A stretch of 64,000 bases of DNA from Chelonoidis abingdonii. Its lineage: Eukaryota > Chordata > Testudines > Testudinidae. Where the stretch lies: contig NC_133773.1 in assembly GCF_003597395.2 (NCBI RefSeq), positions 74,444,207 through 74,508,206 on the forward strand, read 5' to 3'. The notes under the pieces are model-generated. The model was not told where the DNA came from and made no database searches. It worked only from the letters and a program-made list of their open reading frames with translations. Positions 11,891-23,282 of this stretch are shown one piece after another; position 1 is the first letter of the stretch; every line of letters begins with the position of its first letter. A program made the position numbers and the translations under genes.

Positions 11891-12480
11891 TCCTAGACTA
11901 TAGGCTGACTATCAAGAAATCAGGACTATATCTTAGTTTATTCAAAGTACGCAGCCATAACATCCTTCCGTCAACAAATAGAGGGATACTCAAGTGTTCT
12001 TGCACGTAACTGCAAAGCAACTCCTCAAGGGTATAATAAACTTTTTACCCTAAGCCTCACTGATATAATAGGGAGGCTATTCTACACATGTTAGATGTTT
12101 GAAGGGCTCTGACCTTTTACCTGGACAGGACAAAGACCTTTAGAAACTCTCCTAAGCTCTTCCTTTCCATTGCGGACAGATCAAAAGCTACAGCAATGTC
12201 TGCACAGAGACTCTTGAGCTGCATTAAACAATGCTATGAGATTTGCAGGGTCATTCTTCCATCTGAAATCCGTACACACGCCACAAGGTCAATTTCTGCC
12301 TCAGTTGCCTTCCTCAAGAATATCCTTATTTTGGAAATCTGCAGAGCAGTCATCTGGGCATCTGCACATACTTTCACAGAACACTATGTGGTTACAGGCG
12401 ACTGTGCTTCCAACGTCAACTTTGGCACCTCAGTATTATCATCCATAAAAGACTTGACTCCAAAGCCCCAGACCTCCATT
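11891..12480 (+). pseudogene. DIRS tyrosine recombinase, C-terminal remnant
   Basis: Tyrosine recombinases cut and rejoin DNA through a Tyr nucleophile; DIRS elements use one instead of an integrase. LDYRLTIKKSGLYLS starts the remnant near 11891. From 12196 a 167-codon open frame carries IRTHATRSISASVAFL and EICRAVIWASAHTFTEHY. The HATR block matches the HxxR catalytic motif, and the final HTFTEHY has the Tyr in the expected place. The upstream half has stops and frameshifts (around 11990-12120). The open frame runs past the domain into the internal and terminal repeats, so its last ~75 codons are not enzyme. Confidence 0.75.
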
Positions 12481-12569
12481 GGGAACACTGCTTGGGAGTT
12501 ATCTACAGTGGAGCACCCATGGGGGCACTACTCCAAGAAAAAGAGGGACTTACATTATGCAGTAACAGT

Positions 12570-12602
12570 GGTTCTTCGAAACGTGTGTCCCTATGGGTGC
12601 TC
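12570..12602 (+). repeat. DIRS internal complementary region (partial)
   Basis: CTTCGAAACGTGTGTCC then CTATGGGTGCTCCAC repeats, in direct orientation, the first ~30 bases of the left terminus (10885-10912). It sits just inside the right terminal repeat, as the internal complementary region does in DIRS1-type elements. Confidence 0.65.
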
Positions 12603-12649
12603 CACAACCCTCCCTCCTCCCCTCTACTTTGGAGTTCTTGTCAATGACT

Positions 12650-12847
12650 CTGCAGTAGAGAAGGAACTGAGGGTGGTTAACCTGTGCAGTGCTAGTTAGC
12701 CTCGTGGTAGAGCACAAGGTGAGGGGACAGCGCATGTGCAGGGCAAACAGACACTGTTGCCAAAGTTCTGTGATCAGAAGCACAGGGACACAAGCACACC
12801 TACGGTGGAGCACCCGTGGGGGACACATGTCGAAGTGCACAAGGTGA
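12650..12847 (-). repeat. DIRS right inverted terminal repeat
   Basis: The inverted partner of 10876-11075. Its outer end reads GTCGAAGTGCACAAGGTG. Confidence 0.8.
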
Positions 12848-13917
12848 GTAACTTTCTCTTTTCTTGGCCTCATCATATGTCTGCACTGTAGCCACACTAG
12901 TCCCTAAGTCTGGGAAAGAAGAATGTACCCAATCCCTGGCTCTGTAAGATCTGTGGCTTTGGTGTCTTTTTGAAAATCTCTCCAGGCTTTTCCTGGGAAA
13001 TTTAGGGGGTCTTGGTGAAGAAGGTTCTGCTCACCTAGCACATCTGCCACCAGGAGGAATCAGTAAAAAGCATAAACCTTTTAGCCACACAAAGAGGGAA
13101 GAACAATTCCATTTAAAAAAAAAATCCTCTTCTGTCATCTCTATCAGTTCAAAGTGTATACTTTTGGACACTGAATTAGCAATTGGGTATTCTGCTTGAG
13201 CAGACCTTTAATTACTAGGACAAAACAATTTTCTCTTCGCTGCTCTTTTAGAAAAACTCCTCCAGTTTTTAAATGAAGATAAAGAGCCCACACAAAAGAA
13301 TTACAATAGAGAATTTGTTTATAGACTATCAGCACTGGAGACATAATGCTGCCCTTTATCATCACTTGTCATACCAGTGACAGCCTATAAAACTCTTGCT
13401 CCTGCATGACTCTTTATTTGTCACCTTCTGCGCCAACTCCTGCCCTGGCAGATGCCTGGCATGTATCAGACATATGATTTATTACCTCATTTAATCAACA
13501 CTGCAAGAAAGAATGATATCTTTTCTTTTAAATTACAAATTAGGCATCTTCTTCCTATTTTTAGTGACAGGAGTGCTGACTTTTTTTACATCTGAGGTGC
13601 CCCATTTATTGCTTAGTGAAGAATTTAAATACTCGTGTCTCTCTCATGCCTGCCTCTGAAAGTGAAATTTATGTAATATTGCTGCATATAAATGAAGCCA
13701 TCCTACCTCAGTGTTTTATTGTCATAGCAAGCTTGCTTGAACTGATTCTGCTGGCAATAAATGGCCTGAATGTGTTGTCTCTGGGAGACTTAAAGGCCTT
13801 TCATTTTATTTTGTTTTCTATTTCGCACATCACATTGGAATTCCTTTAGAGAATTTTTCCTGAAGTTATGGTTTTGCCTTGACACTGAAGGGTGGGTGGG
13901 AAGGGGGTGCAATTGTT

Positions 13918-13981
13918 GTGAGTGTGTGTGTGTGANGGGTGGGTGGGTGTGTGTGTGTGTGTGTATGTGTGTGTGTGTGTT
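13918..13981. repeat. (TG)n microsatellite with one ambiguous base
   Basis: Alternating TG/GTGG tracts, with a single N at about 13936. The ambiguity probably reflects uncertain assembly in the tract. Confidence 0.95.
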
Positions 13982-15689
13982 TGGAGATGCAGCTTACTGG
14001 CTTCTCAGCGTATATGGATAATGCAGAGGGCATGTGTTTACAGGAGGTTTTCTTGGAAGATATCTACAGCAATAGAATAGTCTATCAGGCTGGTGATAAA
14101 AACTAAATTGAGTTGTGTGTGGTAAAAATCAGATTTCCCCCTGCCCTTTAGCTATGAAGGGAAACTCAAACTGGAGTTCTGTGGTAAAGGGGCAGTTTAT
14201 TTTGATATTATGGAGAAATATGATGTTAAAAACCAAAGCTCATAGAAATTAGTAACAGAAAACACCTAGTAGATGAGACTTTGCTAGGACAGGGTTATTC
14301 CCTCCAGCATATTCTCAAATGCTTGTACTATCTAGTTTTCAATGATCCTTAGGCACAGGGGCTTTCACAGTTTTGCCTCTCTTCTAGGAACTGACCTTCA
14401 TGACCACTACATTGTGAGGTGTTTTATGTGGGGGCAACTCTTGAAAACAAACCACAAAGTGCAGCTCTTGCAGAAACAGCAGTATGATTTCTTGAGGGTC
14501 TTGCCAACATTGTGAGAAGTGCATTGGTTGCTTATATGTAGGTGACTGACCATCAAGGTTTTATATTTAGCATTTATATAACCTTAGAAAATACTGGGGC
14601 AGTGGCCCAGAGGGGCCATCTGTTGTGTTAGGTCTCATTATGTGTCTGAGATTGACAGGACTGGAACTGAGTGTCCTGAGACATACATTTAAAATGGAAA
14701 TGCAGTACGGAAGCACTTTCATACTGATTTAACTTGAGGAGCTTTATTATCTGTGAACCTGATTTTTTTTGTTTTAAGAAATCTTCATTCTCTGAACCAT
14801 ATTATAGTAGATTGTTGAAACTGAGTTCTGCATGCAGCTTTTGTAGTAAAGAGATTATGGATTACATACTAAATCTTTCATCTGCGTAAAATTTCAAAAT
14901 TAGACCTGTATTAGATGCAGTTATTGATACTCTCTTCTTCTGTATCAAAGTTTAGGATTAGAATATTGCTCACATGGATTTAATTTCCTAATTTGCTCAG
15001 GGGCTACTCAGTCTAGACATTTTACATGTCTTAAGTAATCAATAATTTTCTCGAATTTTTGAAAGAGCTCTGGTGTGTTGATGACATCAGTCAAACTGAT
15101 CTCTTTAAAAGTGAGTATTCGCTGGCATTCAGTACTTTCACTTTCTGAGTAAGTAGGATGACTTTGTAGGCACAAATCTAAGTGAAGCCATCCTTAGAAT
15201 GCTATGTAAATAGTACAAATGTTGTTTGTATAGTTGACTCCTTTGTGCTTCTTGTGCTATGCTAAAAACCTAATAAAACCACTAAGTCACAGGACAAAAA
15301 ACAGGCTTTTTCAAAAGGATAAAACTAACTTAGGAAGACTAGATCCTGATATTCAAAGATGTGCTGAGTTATTTAACATAGTGTTTCCCGAAATATGGGA
15401 TGTGCTCCCTGCTAGGCATGAAGGGCTAGTTGGGAGAATGGGGACTGCTCCATGGAGTTCTCTCCAGTCTCAGCTTTCACTTTCACTCTGGCTGTTATGT
15501 TTGTGGGGAAAACACCTTCAAAATATGAAGAGCACAATGGATGCAGAGATGCTTGAATGAGTTTGCAGGGAGCCTAAAAGCATAGCTCTGAGGTTTCATT
15601 TCAATGGTTGCTATCAGATGTCAATGGAGATGCTATAAACACCAACATTTTCACTGCTTGCCAATGAGGTAAGAAAGAAGAAGTACCAT

Positions 15690-15806
15690 ACAGCTGGTCT
15701 ATACTAGGAACTTAGGTTGGCAGGAGTGAGGATTGAGAGACATATCTATGCCAACCTAACCCTGTAGACAGTGCTAGATTGTCAGAAGAATTCTTCTGTT
15801 GACCTA
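15690..15806. mobile_element. Truncated Harbinger-like MITE
   Basis: Starts with GGTCTATACTAGGAAC and contains CCAACCTAACCC, GACAGTGCTAGATTGTC and AGAAGAATTCTTCTGTTGAC, the internal sequence also present in the next element at about 15920-15955. It stops where that element begins. Confidence 0.55.
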
Positions 15807-16045
15807 GGCCTGGTCTACACTAAAATATTAGGTCAGTGTAATTATATTGCTCAGGGATGTGAAAAATCTACCCCCCTGAGTGGCATAATTCAGCCAGCCT
15901 AAGTCCCCTACACAGACAGCACTAGGCCAACAGAAGAATTCTTGCATTGACCTAACTACTGCTTCTGGGACGCAGATTGCCTATGCTGCTGGGAGAACCC
16001 AACCTGTCAGTGTAAATAGTGACTATACTGAAGCACTGCATAATA
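15807..16045. mobile_element. Harbinger-like MITE (GGCCTGGTCTACACTA terminus)
   Basis: The left end GGCCTGGTCTACACTA (15807-15822) is identical to the terminus at 47614-47629. An internal pair, GGGATGTGAAAAATCTACCC and CCTGAGTGGCATAATTC, and the right part GTAAATAGTGACTATACTGAAGC match a turtle MITE family I recall. The right terminus is worn. Confidence 0.6.
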
Positions 16046-16058
16046 TGAAGAGTTGCAT

Positions 16059-16252
16059 CAGCATTTCCCAAAGTGTTTTGGTTTGGTTGCGGCAGTGTTT
16101 TGGTTTTTTGGAGGATATAGGGGAAGGGGAAGGGAAGGTGTAAAATTATGATGTTAGGCCGTTGACAATGCATAGCAGCACTGCAGAGAGGATGTGATTT
16201 GGTTTCATTTTCCTGAAGGGAGGCGTACCTCTTAAAAGCTTGGTAAACTCTG
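16059..16252. mobile_element. Possible hAT-like MITE
   Basis: The left end CAGCATTTCCCAAAG and the reverse complement of the right end, CAGAGTTTACCAAGC, are similar and of hAT type. No 8-bp duplication is visible. At the right edge TGGTAAAC TCTG GTTTACCA (16241-16260) forms a perfect 8-bp hairpin. Confidence 0.35.
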
Positions 16253-16683
16253 GTTTACCAAAACATGAGGAATAGAATGAAGTCCTTTGTACTAGGTGTC
16301 TATTTGTACTTAACCAAGGTAAGAGACAATTTCAGGGTTAATCAAAAGAAGAAATTCTGTTTAAACTCAGAGGATTTAAAGCAGGACCCTGCAGAGGACA
16401 AGGAAGAATGTCTTGTTCTTCCTCTTATTCTAAATCCCAACTGCCCTTTCTATCTTTTCCTTTCTCCCCTGTGATGGTCAGACTCATGAGTGATTTATTT
16501 GCTTGCGCTGCTTACTAGTGCAGTTGTGCCAATTAAAGAGAAGATGTTCATTCTACATTGTCCTCCAGCAGAAATTGTTAGTCCACCTAGGAGTAAGATG
16601 AGTCTAACAGCTATTCTGTTTATCTTATCATTACCTCATCTTTAATGTTAGCCTCACCATGTGTCTACTTCATCCTGTCTGAC

Positions 16684-16812
16684 ATGTAGGTTGTGGGCAC
16701 CCTGGGGGCCAGGGCTGTCATCTTACTACTTTCTGTACAGTACCTAACAATGAGACCCAGATCCTAGACTGGGGTTCCTAAGCAATAGTATCATACAAAA
16801 AAAAAATAATAA
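16684..16812 (+). repeat. L2/CR1-like 3' tail fragment
   Basis: GGTTGTGGGCACCCTGGGGG, CAGGGCTGTC, TGTACAGTACCTAACAATG and a final A-rich AATAATAAG match the order of a widespread amniote LINE/SINE tail (pattern TGTACAGCACCTAGCACAATG). Similar pieces lie at 32148 and 46838. Confidence 0.55.
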
Positions 16813-19061
16813 GTTTAGCTAGACTTCTAGGTGGAAATGGGGGATGTAGTGACCATAGAGTTGTGGTAAATTTTCAGAATTTTGCAGAAGCACTATACCA
16901 ACTAACTTTGGCTTGATATACCATGGAAATTTGCAGTTCTCAACAGCATTAAAGCTGTTTCATTTCTTAATGCTATAGGGTGATTAAAATTGCCACATAG
17001 AAAACTCTGGCTCAGAACCCTTTAAAGAATTCTCACACCCTGCTGTAAGGCATGTCTGTGCCTTTGTTCTTAGGTATTATTTCCTTTTTCTGTATTCTTA
17101 TGCTCAAAGAATAACTATGAAAAGAGCTCCTAAAAGCCAGGGAAGGAGTTGGGTAAATATACACTTTAAGGGTCTTACAAGTGGAAACAAAATGATTCAA
17201 GGATAACTTTGAATTTAGGAGTCATGATGCTGGATCCAGGTGGTTTGCTGACAAATCAAAAGTGTGTACTTCTTGAGCAGGTAAAGAGAGTATTGCCAGA
17301 GGTGTGATTAGTGGCAGCTGGTGCCCAAGATAAGTATTAGGGATGTAGGTAATAATCTGCACACATCCCTGCTCCTTTGAATGGAAGCTGATCATACTTT
17401 CAAAGTGAAAAATTGGGACAGTCTGCAAAGTGAGGGGGAAGGAGGCAGCTTCTTTCATCCTCCTTCAGAGTGAAAAACTGAGGCACTTTAAAGTCAAGGA
17501 CTGGGTGGGAGAAAACAGTGTGTATCCTTCTTCCATCCTTTTTATTATCCTCTCTCAGCATCAGCCTCTCTTCGTCCGATCTAGATCTTATCCCACCATC
17601 TCCTCCACACCCTCCCCCCCACACACAACCAGTTTGCCCACATCCTCATTCACTATTGGACTCTGTTACCTCCTGCACTCAACCCATTCTCCTGCTAGTT
17701 CAGCACCACTCCATCTCAACCTCCACCCGCTCAGAAACACCTACAAGCCAATGCTTTTCCTCTTCCTGTCTAACCTCTTCATGGGTCAGAGCTACCCCCT
17801 AAAACTGAATGGTCTCAAGCTCAGAATACACACACCCCGACTCCTACCCCTCCAGGTTAGACATCTCATCCCCAGAGTCACAATTCTTCCTTCCTGACAT
17901 TGAGTCTCAGAAGTCCCCAGCCCCAACCTGTCGGTTTCCAAAAGCAGAAGCAGAGGCAGCAGAGAGCATGTGCAGACAGCTGTTTACTCCGCTTAAGTGG
18001 GGATAGTGCCACACACCTGTATTTTCTGCTCTGTCTCTCACCTCTCTGCTACTAAAATAGGAAGGACTCTGGTGTTGTCAGGTGTATTGCAGCTTCCAGA
18101 GTCCACCTGGTACCAGGTGGTACTGCATATTTGCTTCACTGAATTGTGACAATACTGGTGGGGCTTAGTGCCTAAAAGCCAGGAATGATGTTTATATCAG
18201 ACCGAAACTCAGTGGAAAGGACATGCTTTTGCTGTTAATGCTTCTGCTATTGCTGTAGCTGTGCTACAGAATACACTTGTTGAAGAACAAGATGGACATC
18301 TGAATGCTGTCTGGTTACAAAACTGAGATAGCAATGCTGTTAAATGCTAAGGGCATTCTCCGCCATAAAAATTGGTAAAATAAAAAGATCAAGACTTGTT
18401 GTAGCTGATATTTCAATGTTAATTCAGCTGCCCAAGTTACCAAGAAATAGCGGTTCAAAAGAAAAAGCCATCTGAAAAAGTCCCTAGTGTTTTTTTCCCG
18501 TTAGAGGATAAGAATAAAGAAAAAATGCTCTTTTTATACCACATCTGGTAAAGCATTATTCTTCAGATTAAAATCCTACATGCCCAAAACAAACTCTAAA
18601 GACTATATCCATAGATCCTTGTTATAGAAGCCTAATGAGGGATTGCTTAAAGGAGATACATACTGGAGAAAGTGCTTCTGCAAATTTTACATCCTTGCTA
18701 ATGGAACTTAAAGAAGATGACTGTGTATCTAAGTGCTCCATTGTGCATGCAGTTACCCAGCCTGGACATGGCCAATGTAGGCTTCTTCAAACAATAGGAA
18801 GCATCCTCAGATTTTGAGGTCACGGCTGAATAACAGGCCTTTAATACCTGCATAAGTCCAAAACAAAGAGATCCTAGTTGATGACAAATTTCCCTACAAT
18901 TTATAATAATATAGGGCCTGATCCAAAGGCCCTGGAGACTATTGGGAACAATATTCCAAAGGAATTCCAAATGTCACAGCATAACAAAGACAAACAATCA
19001 GAACCTTATAGTCATTTTTGATGCGCATTAGCTTGTATCCACTAGCATCAGTAAATACAGC

Positions 19062-19450
19062 CAGAGCCATCCCCTGGATAGGGCGAATTGAAGGGACCGC
19101 TCCAGGCCCCGTGCTTTGAGGGGCCCCACAGACCAGTGTGATTGGCCGACGTGGTCGGTCCTGGAAGACAAATCTGTCACTTCCCTCTTGCTGGAGACAG
19201 CACCCAGCTTGGCTGCCTGCGTTTCGGTGCAGCAAGTCCCTCGACCTGGCCGGAGCCCTGAGCCGCCGTGGTGCTATGGCCAACAGTACCCCCATGGTAG
19301 GCACTGGCAACTGCCAGCTGCAGCAGGCGGCCCAGCACTGGGCCAGATCTGTCCCAGTGGCCAGCTACCAATGCAGAATGGGGCCCCCAAGCCTGCGAGG
19401 GCTGATTTGTCTGGGCCCCAAATACCCCTACAGACAGCCCTGAATACAAG
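19062..19450. mobile_element. GC-rich non-autonomous DNA transposon, probably hAT-like
   Basis: A GC-rich island in AT-rich intron, beginning near GCCAGAGCCATCCCC and ending CCCCTACAGACAGCCCTG. The ends are loosely complementary, and AATACA flanks both sides. Open frames on both strands are compositional. It matches a repeat type I associate with turtles, but the class is uncertain. Confidence 0.45.
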
Positions 19451-20301
19451 ATGTCAAAAGTGCTAAGTATCGGAGACCAAACTTTTCCCTCCTCCATTCA
19501 GAGCAGGAATGAACATGACAAACTGAAGTGTTTCATCATAGGCAGTGAATTGTTTTTTCTACTGTAGTATTTTCAGTAACTTATTTATGGTGAGACAAAA
19601 CTGTAGGAGGTGATTTCACTTCTATTGTTCATTTTTAATTAGAAGAAAATATATTCCAAATTTGCTGTTATGTGATGCATACACAGTCAGGCTAAACAGA
19701 CAAAATGGTACAGAATATATCAATTACTGTACTTCTATGGCTTAATTTTATTTGCAAGTCAGCCATCCATTTTCTTCAAGCTGCTAGCCAGTTGCCACTT
19801 GCAAGTTTATTTGCCCTCCCATGCTCATAAAAAACAATTTAGTCATGCTTATTTAACACTTAATTTTTTAAAATTGCTTTCCATGCATCATCTTGCATAA
19901 TTAATACAAGTAAAAGCCCGCTTGGAAAGGACATTGTTTGTAAAACCATATGTCAAGATGATCATCTGGCCTTGGGCTGCAGGAACCAGAGAATGGGTGA
20001 ACATTTCTGCAGTTGTTTTGGCCATGATTGTATCGTGCATGGCAACTTGCCAATAGCAGTTAAGTAGCAGTAAAAGGTCTAGAATGTCAGTGGTTTTCTC
20101 CGTGTATTAGAACAAAGATCATTTATAATTTATGAACCATCTCAGAAAGGGTTTACGGCAGATACTGAAGGATTTGAAATTACATGAAATAAAGGGGCGC
20201 TGAATGCTTATACTGGTGTCTGTTTGCATGTTTTCACAAATGCCCATTCTTAGTTTGGCCCTCCACGGCTGACACCTCTACCCTTTTCCCCTCCTTCCCA
20301 G

Positions 20302-20487
20302 AACACTTGAAAGAGAAGTTGGAGGAGTACATGGCCCGTTTCACCAAAGTGAGGATTGTGCGCACCAAGAAACGAGAAGGGCTGATTCGGACCAGATTGC
20401 TAGGAGCCTCGATGGCTAAAGGAGAAGTCTTGACGTTCCTGGATTCCCATTGTGAAGTCAACGTGAATTGGCTGCCTCCATTGCTTA
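20302..20487 (+). CDS. GALNTL6: GALNTL6 internal exon, catalytic domain part 1 (DXH motif)
   Basis: This exon encodes part of a polypeptide GalNAc-transferase, a Golgi type II membrane enzyme family that starts mucin-type O-glycosylation by moving GalNAc from UDP-GalNAc to Ser/Thr. The 62 codons begin [13 protein letters not shown] and end WLPPLL. They include FLDSHCE, whose Asp-Ser-His is the DXH Mn2+/UDP-binding motif of the GT-A fold. A pyrimidine-rich acceptor ends in AG at 20300-20301 and a consensus GTAAGT donor sits at 20488-20493. Two bases complete a Glu codon begun upstream, and one trailing base (A) starts the Asn codon finished in the next exon. The 186-bp exon is open and undamaged. 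The choice of GALNTL6 over GALNT10 rests on remembered residues such as [10 protein letters not shown], and the family call is much firmer than the paralogue call. Reported activity of GALNTL6 is weak or restricted, so catalysis should not be assumed. Confidence 0.88.
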
Positions 20488-20707
20488 GTAAGTGCTTGAA
20501 CATTAATTGGCCATTAAAGTCAGAACACATGGTATAGTTACAAGAATTAAACTTATGCCCCCAAAATAAGCAGATCCTTGCACTATATAAAAAGGTAAGT
20601 ACTGTACTGCAGGTGGCTTGTAACAATTCTGATATCCCACGCACAGCGTGAGATTTCTAGACCTTCATATACAATACACCACTGATTTTTGCTGGAATAA
20701 TTAGACA

Positions 20708-20735
20708 TAGATATATATATAGAGAGAGAGAGAGG
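20708..20735. repeat. (TA)n(GA)n microsatellite
   Basis: A short TATATATATA tract runs directly into GAGAGAGAGAGAG, about 215 bp after the first exon. Confidence 0.9.
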
Positions 20736-21534
20736 TTATCTGGAAATTGAGAAGTCAGTATAAGAGCGAGCTTGTTTGTCTGGCAAAACACAGGAATGTG
20801 AGCTTCTTTATTCCAGAGATTACTAGTATAACTTTTGCAATATAGTTCTGCTCTTCCCTAGTTTAATTTATTTTTTTAATAAGAGACCTCTAAGTCTAGT
20901 ACTAGGTACAAAATGTGCTGTAAACCTAAGAGCATTAAGGAATGTTTGATATGCAGCTATTGTACTCCTTATTCTTCCACGGTCCACTAAATCATCTTTT
21001 GTTGTAAATATATCCCAGATTTTGGCGTTAAATCCAATAACTCCATTCACAATAGGAAGCTCAGAAAGAATGATCTGCTATTGACTGCTTTGCTGGATTC
21101 TAGCTGGAACCAGCAAAGTTCCATTAGTCAAAGGCTTGGGAAGAAGCAATTGTAAGTAGCCTAGGATTTAAGTCAGGAAACAAAGCTCCCTTCCCTACAC
21201 ACCTGACTACTCACCTCTCCAGACAAAGATGAGTGCTTCCTTCCTTTAGTGCAAACAAGAAACCTTTTTCTTTTTTTCATTAAAAGAATCTCGCATCAGG
21301 ATGGCAGTTTAGCCTTTCCTCAGTGAATGGTCATTATGTCTTGAGTTTTGCTGCTGGAACTGATTTAGTGGCAAAACATGCTGATTAAACATATTTAAGT
21401 GGCAAAACGCCTAGTTCTGTTTCCAAACTATGCAACATAACCCAGAAGACCAATAACCAGTCTCCCTAAATATTTCTGTCAGATAAATTTTGTGGATTAT
21501 GTTGGTATTGAAGACCATCTATTTTCTGACTATG

Positions 21535-22260
21535 GTTATGGGGCCACCATTAGGGAAGGCAGGAGGAGGCATCTCCCCTCACTCCCCCCACCCCAAGCTT
21601 TTTACCATATTTGAGTAAAGTTCCCAGTAGGGGAAAGATGCAGCCTCTTCTCCTCCTGCTGCCCTGCTCCATTGCCATCTGCAGCCACAGCATTTTCCCT
21701 TTCCCCTGATATGGAGCGGCTGCTAACAACGCTGCTTGGGACCAGGAGCCTGAATCCCAAGCCCCTGCGCAGAGTCAGTGGTGCCTGATGTTGGGGTGTC
21801 CCCATCACCCTTACCCTCTGTGTAGCCAAGCAAGCAATGTGTGCCCCTCACTACAGCTCCTGCCTTGCGGAGCTGCTGCTACTGTGCCAACTAGGGACTG
21901 AGCGCATAGCCAGCCCCACAGCAGCAGCACCCCCTCGGACACAGCCCCCTCTTTGTACCCTGAGCTACACCCCTCCCAGTGCCTAGCTATCCCCTGCCTG
22001 CACCCTGAGCTACCCCCTCTCTGCAGACAGCCCCTAGCTACCTCTCTCCCTGCACCACACCCCTGCCTGAACACAGCTAGCTATCCCCTGCCTGCACCCT
22101 GTGCGCTTTTCAAACTTTTTTGAGTTGAGACACACGCATCCTTTGAGTTATAATTTTTGATTGCTTCCCCACTATTATCTGGGGGGGGGGGAAGATTACA
22201 ACTTTTGGGTGCCTATATAGCCCCTGGAATCACGGTTCAAGTTGCCCCCTCCTCACCAAA
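21535..22260. repeat. GC-rich compound repeat block with degenerate tandem unit
   Basis: Between about 21950 and 22105 a unit like AGCTATCCCCTGCCTGCACC recurs in worn copies, 25-35 bases apart. It is followed by CTTTTCAAACTTTTTTGAG, which resembles a hAT terminus (pattern TTCTCAAACTTTTTGGAG), and then by a G-run at 22183-22192. The block is probably one or two nested DNA transposons, but limits are not resolved. Confidence 0.4.
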
Positions 22261-22512
22261 ATCTGAAATGGTGCCCCTGTTACTGTACCCAAATTATGCA
22301 TCCAGTCTATTCCCTAGTTGTCACTTTTCCTTATTCACAGCATCAGCATTAACCTTTTATTAAATAGCACCACTGTCTTCATGTAAAATTCAAGCTACTG
22401 GTCGTGTGACGGAGCAGAGAGACCAGTATACTTCCACCAGCTACACTGTCAGGTCACTGCTGAAACTGCTGGATGTGCTCACCTTATCTAGCACAGATGG
22501 GAGTCTTCTACC

Positions 22513-22781
22513 CAGGGCCGGCTCCAGCTTTTCTGCCGCCCCAAGCAGCAAAAAAAAAAAAAAAGCTGATCGGTGGCATCCCAATCGCGCCGCTTCGTTC
22601 TTTAGTGGCAATTTGGCAGCGGGTCCTTCACTCCTTCTCTTCCTCTTCAGCGGCAGCTCAAAGAAGAAGAGAGAGACTGAGGGACCCGGAGGTGCAGCCC
22701 TGATACGGGATGGAGTGCTGCCCCTTTGTATTGGCCACCTCAAGCGCCTGCTTCCTTCGCTGGTGCCTGGAGCCGGCCGTG
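22513..22781. mobile_element. hAT MITE with near-perfect ends and target duplication
   Basis: A 269-bp element with left end CAGGGCCGGCTCCAG and right end CTGGAGCCGGCCGTG, an inverted pair with one mismatch. It is flanked by CTTCTACC (22505-22512) and CTTCTGCC (22782-22789), a 7/8 match of hAT duplication length. A 15-base A-run lies inside. No transposase. Confidence 0.9.
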
Positions 22782-23282
22782 CTTCTGCCTGCTGTTGGGA
22801 TTTAAGGGTTAACTGGATGTTACTCAGTGGATCCCTCAACTAGTGCAAAAATCTTTAGGCTTCTGACCTAATTTTTTAATAACCGCAGATGTGTGATGTA
22901 AACCTTCTACTTTGCTAACTTCAGTAGGCTGGAAAATCAAAAGTTACAAACCCAGCTTTTCTTCTTAATCCTTTTCTGAGGGAAGAAAAACTTTTAACTG
23001 GGTTTTCCTCCAAACAATCTCAGCTTAATCACAAACTAAGTTTCCTCAGGCAAATACAGAGACAAATGAGAAGGTCTGGGTTATACTCTGGTGTTATGGA
23101 GGGTGGGTCGATAGCTGTCATCTTCTGGCCACAGTAGGCTCCTTTCTAAAGTAAACTGAAACAGGAAGCAAGGCCCTGCAATTGAGTCCCCCCTCTCCTT
23201 AGGTGTCAGGTCCAATGGAAATAACATCCAGTGAGTCAGCAAGGACCATTCTAAAACTTAGGCTTGAGATAAACAGACCCAA

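Larger units (their letters stand above)
10876..12847 (+). mobile_element. DIRS-type tyrosine-recombinase retrotransposon, decayed and nested
   Basis: About 200 bp at each end are inverted copies of one another (10876-11075 versus 12650-12847). Between them lie a Cys-rich gag-like fragment and a tyrosine-recombinase C-terminus. A short direct copy of the left terminus occurs at about 12570-12602, where DIRS elements carry an internal complementary region. The reverse transcriptase/RNase H section is missing. Two DNA transposons interrupt the element. Inverted ends plus a tyrosine recombinase together identify the DIRS order rather than an LTR or LINE element. Confidence 0.78.
1..20301 (+). 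other. GALNTL6: GALNTL6 upstream intron (partial)
   Basis: This is at least 20.3 kb of intron ending at the first exon's acceptor. No open frame in it looks like another GALNT exon. Recognised content is listed separately (CR1, hAT, DIRS, MITE and LTR-like repeats). I see nothing recognisable in about 3040-5320, 6020-7140, 9270-10870, 12850-13900, 14000-15680, 16260-16680, 16815-19060 and 19450-20280 beyond AT-rich sequence and short simple runs. Confidence 0.8.

Noticed and set aside
12196..12699. A 167-codon open frame as a possible host gene
   Set aside because: The first ~95 codons are a DIRS tyrosine-recombinase end, the rest runs into the element's own repeats.
13918..13981. CRISPR-like or regulatory array from repeated GTGG units
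   Set aside because: It is a simple TG microsatellite with no spacers; CRISPR arrays are not expected in vertebrate DNA and none is seen anywhere in the window.
17430..17897. A 155-codon open frame in C/T-rich sequence
   Set aside because: Low-complexity Ser/Pro/Leu translation with an overlapping frame of the same kind; no domain, no splice or promoter context.
22406..22843. Overlapping 145- and 132-codon frames on opposite strands
   Set aside because: Both are translations of one hAT MITE with a poly-A/poly-T run giving Lys/Phe stretches.
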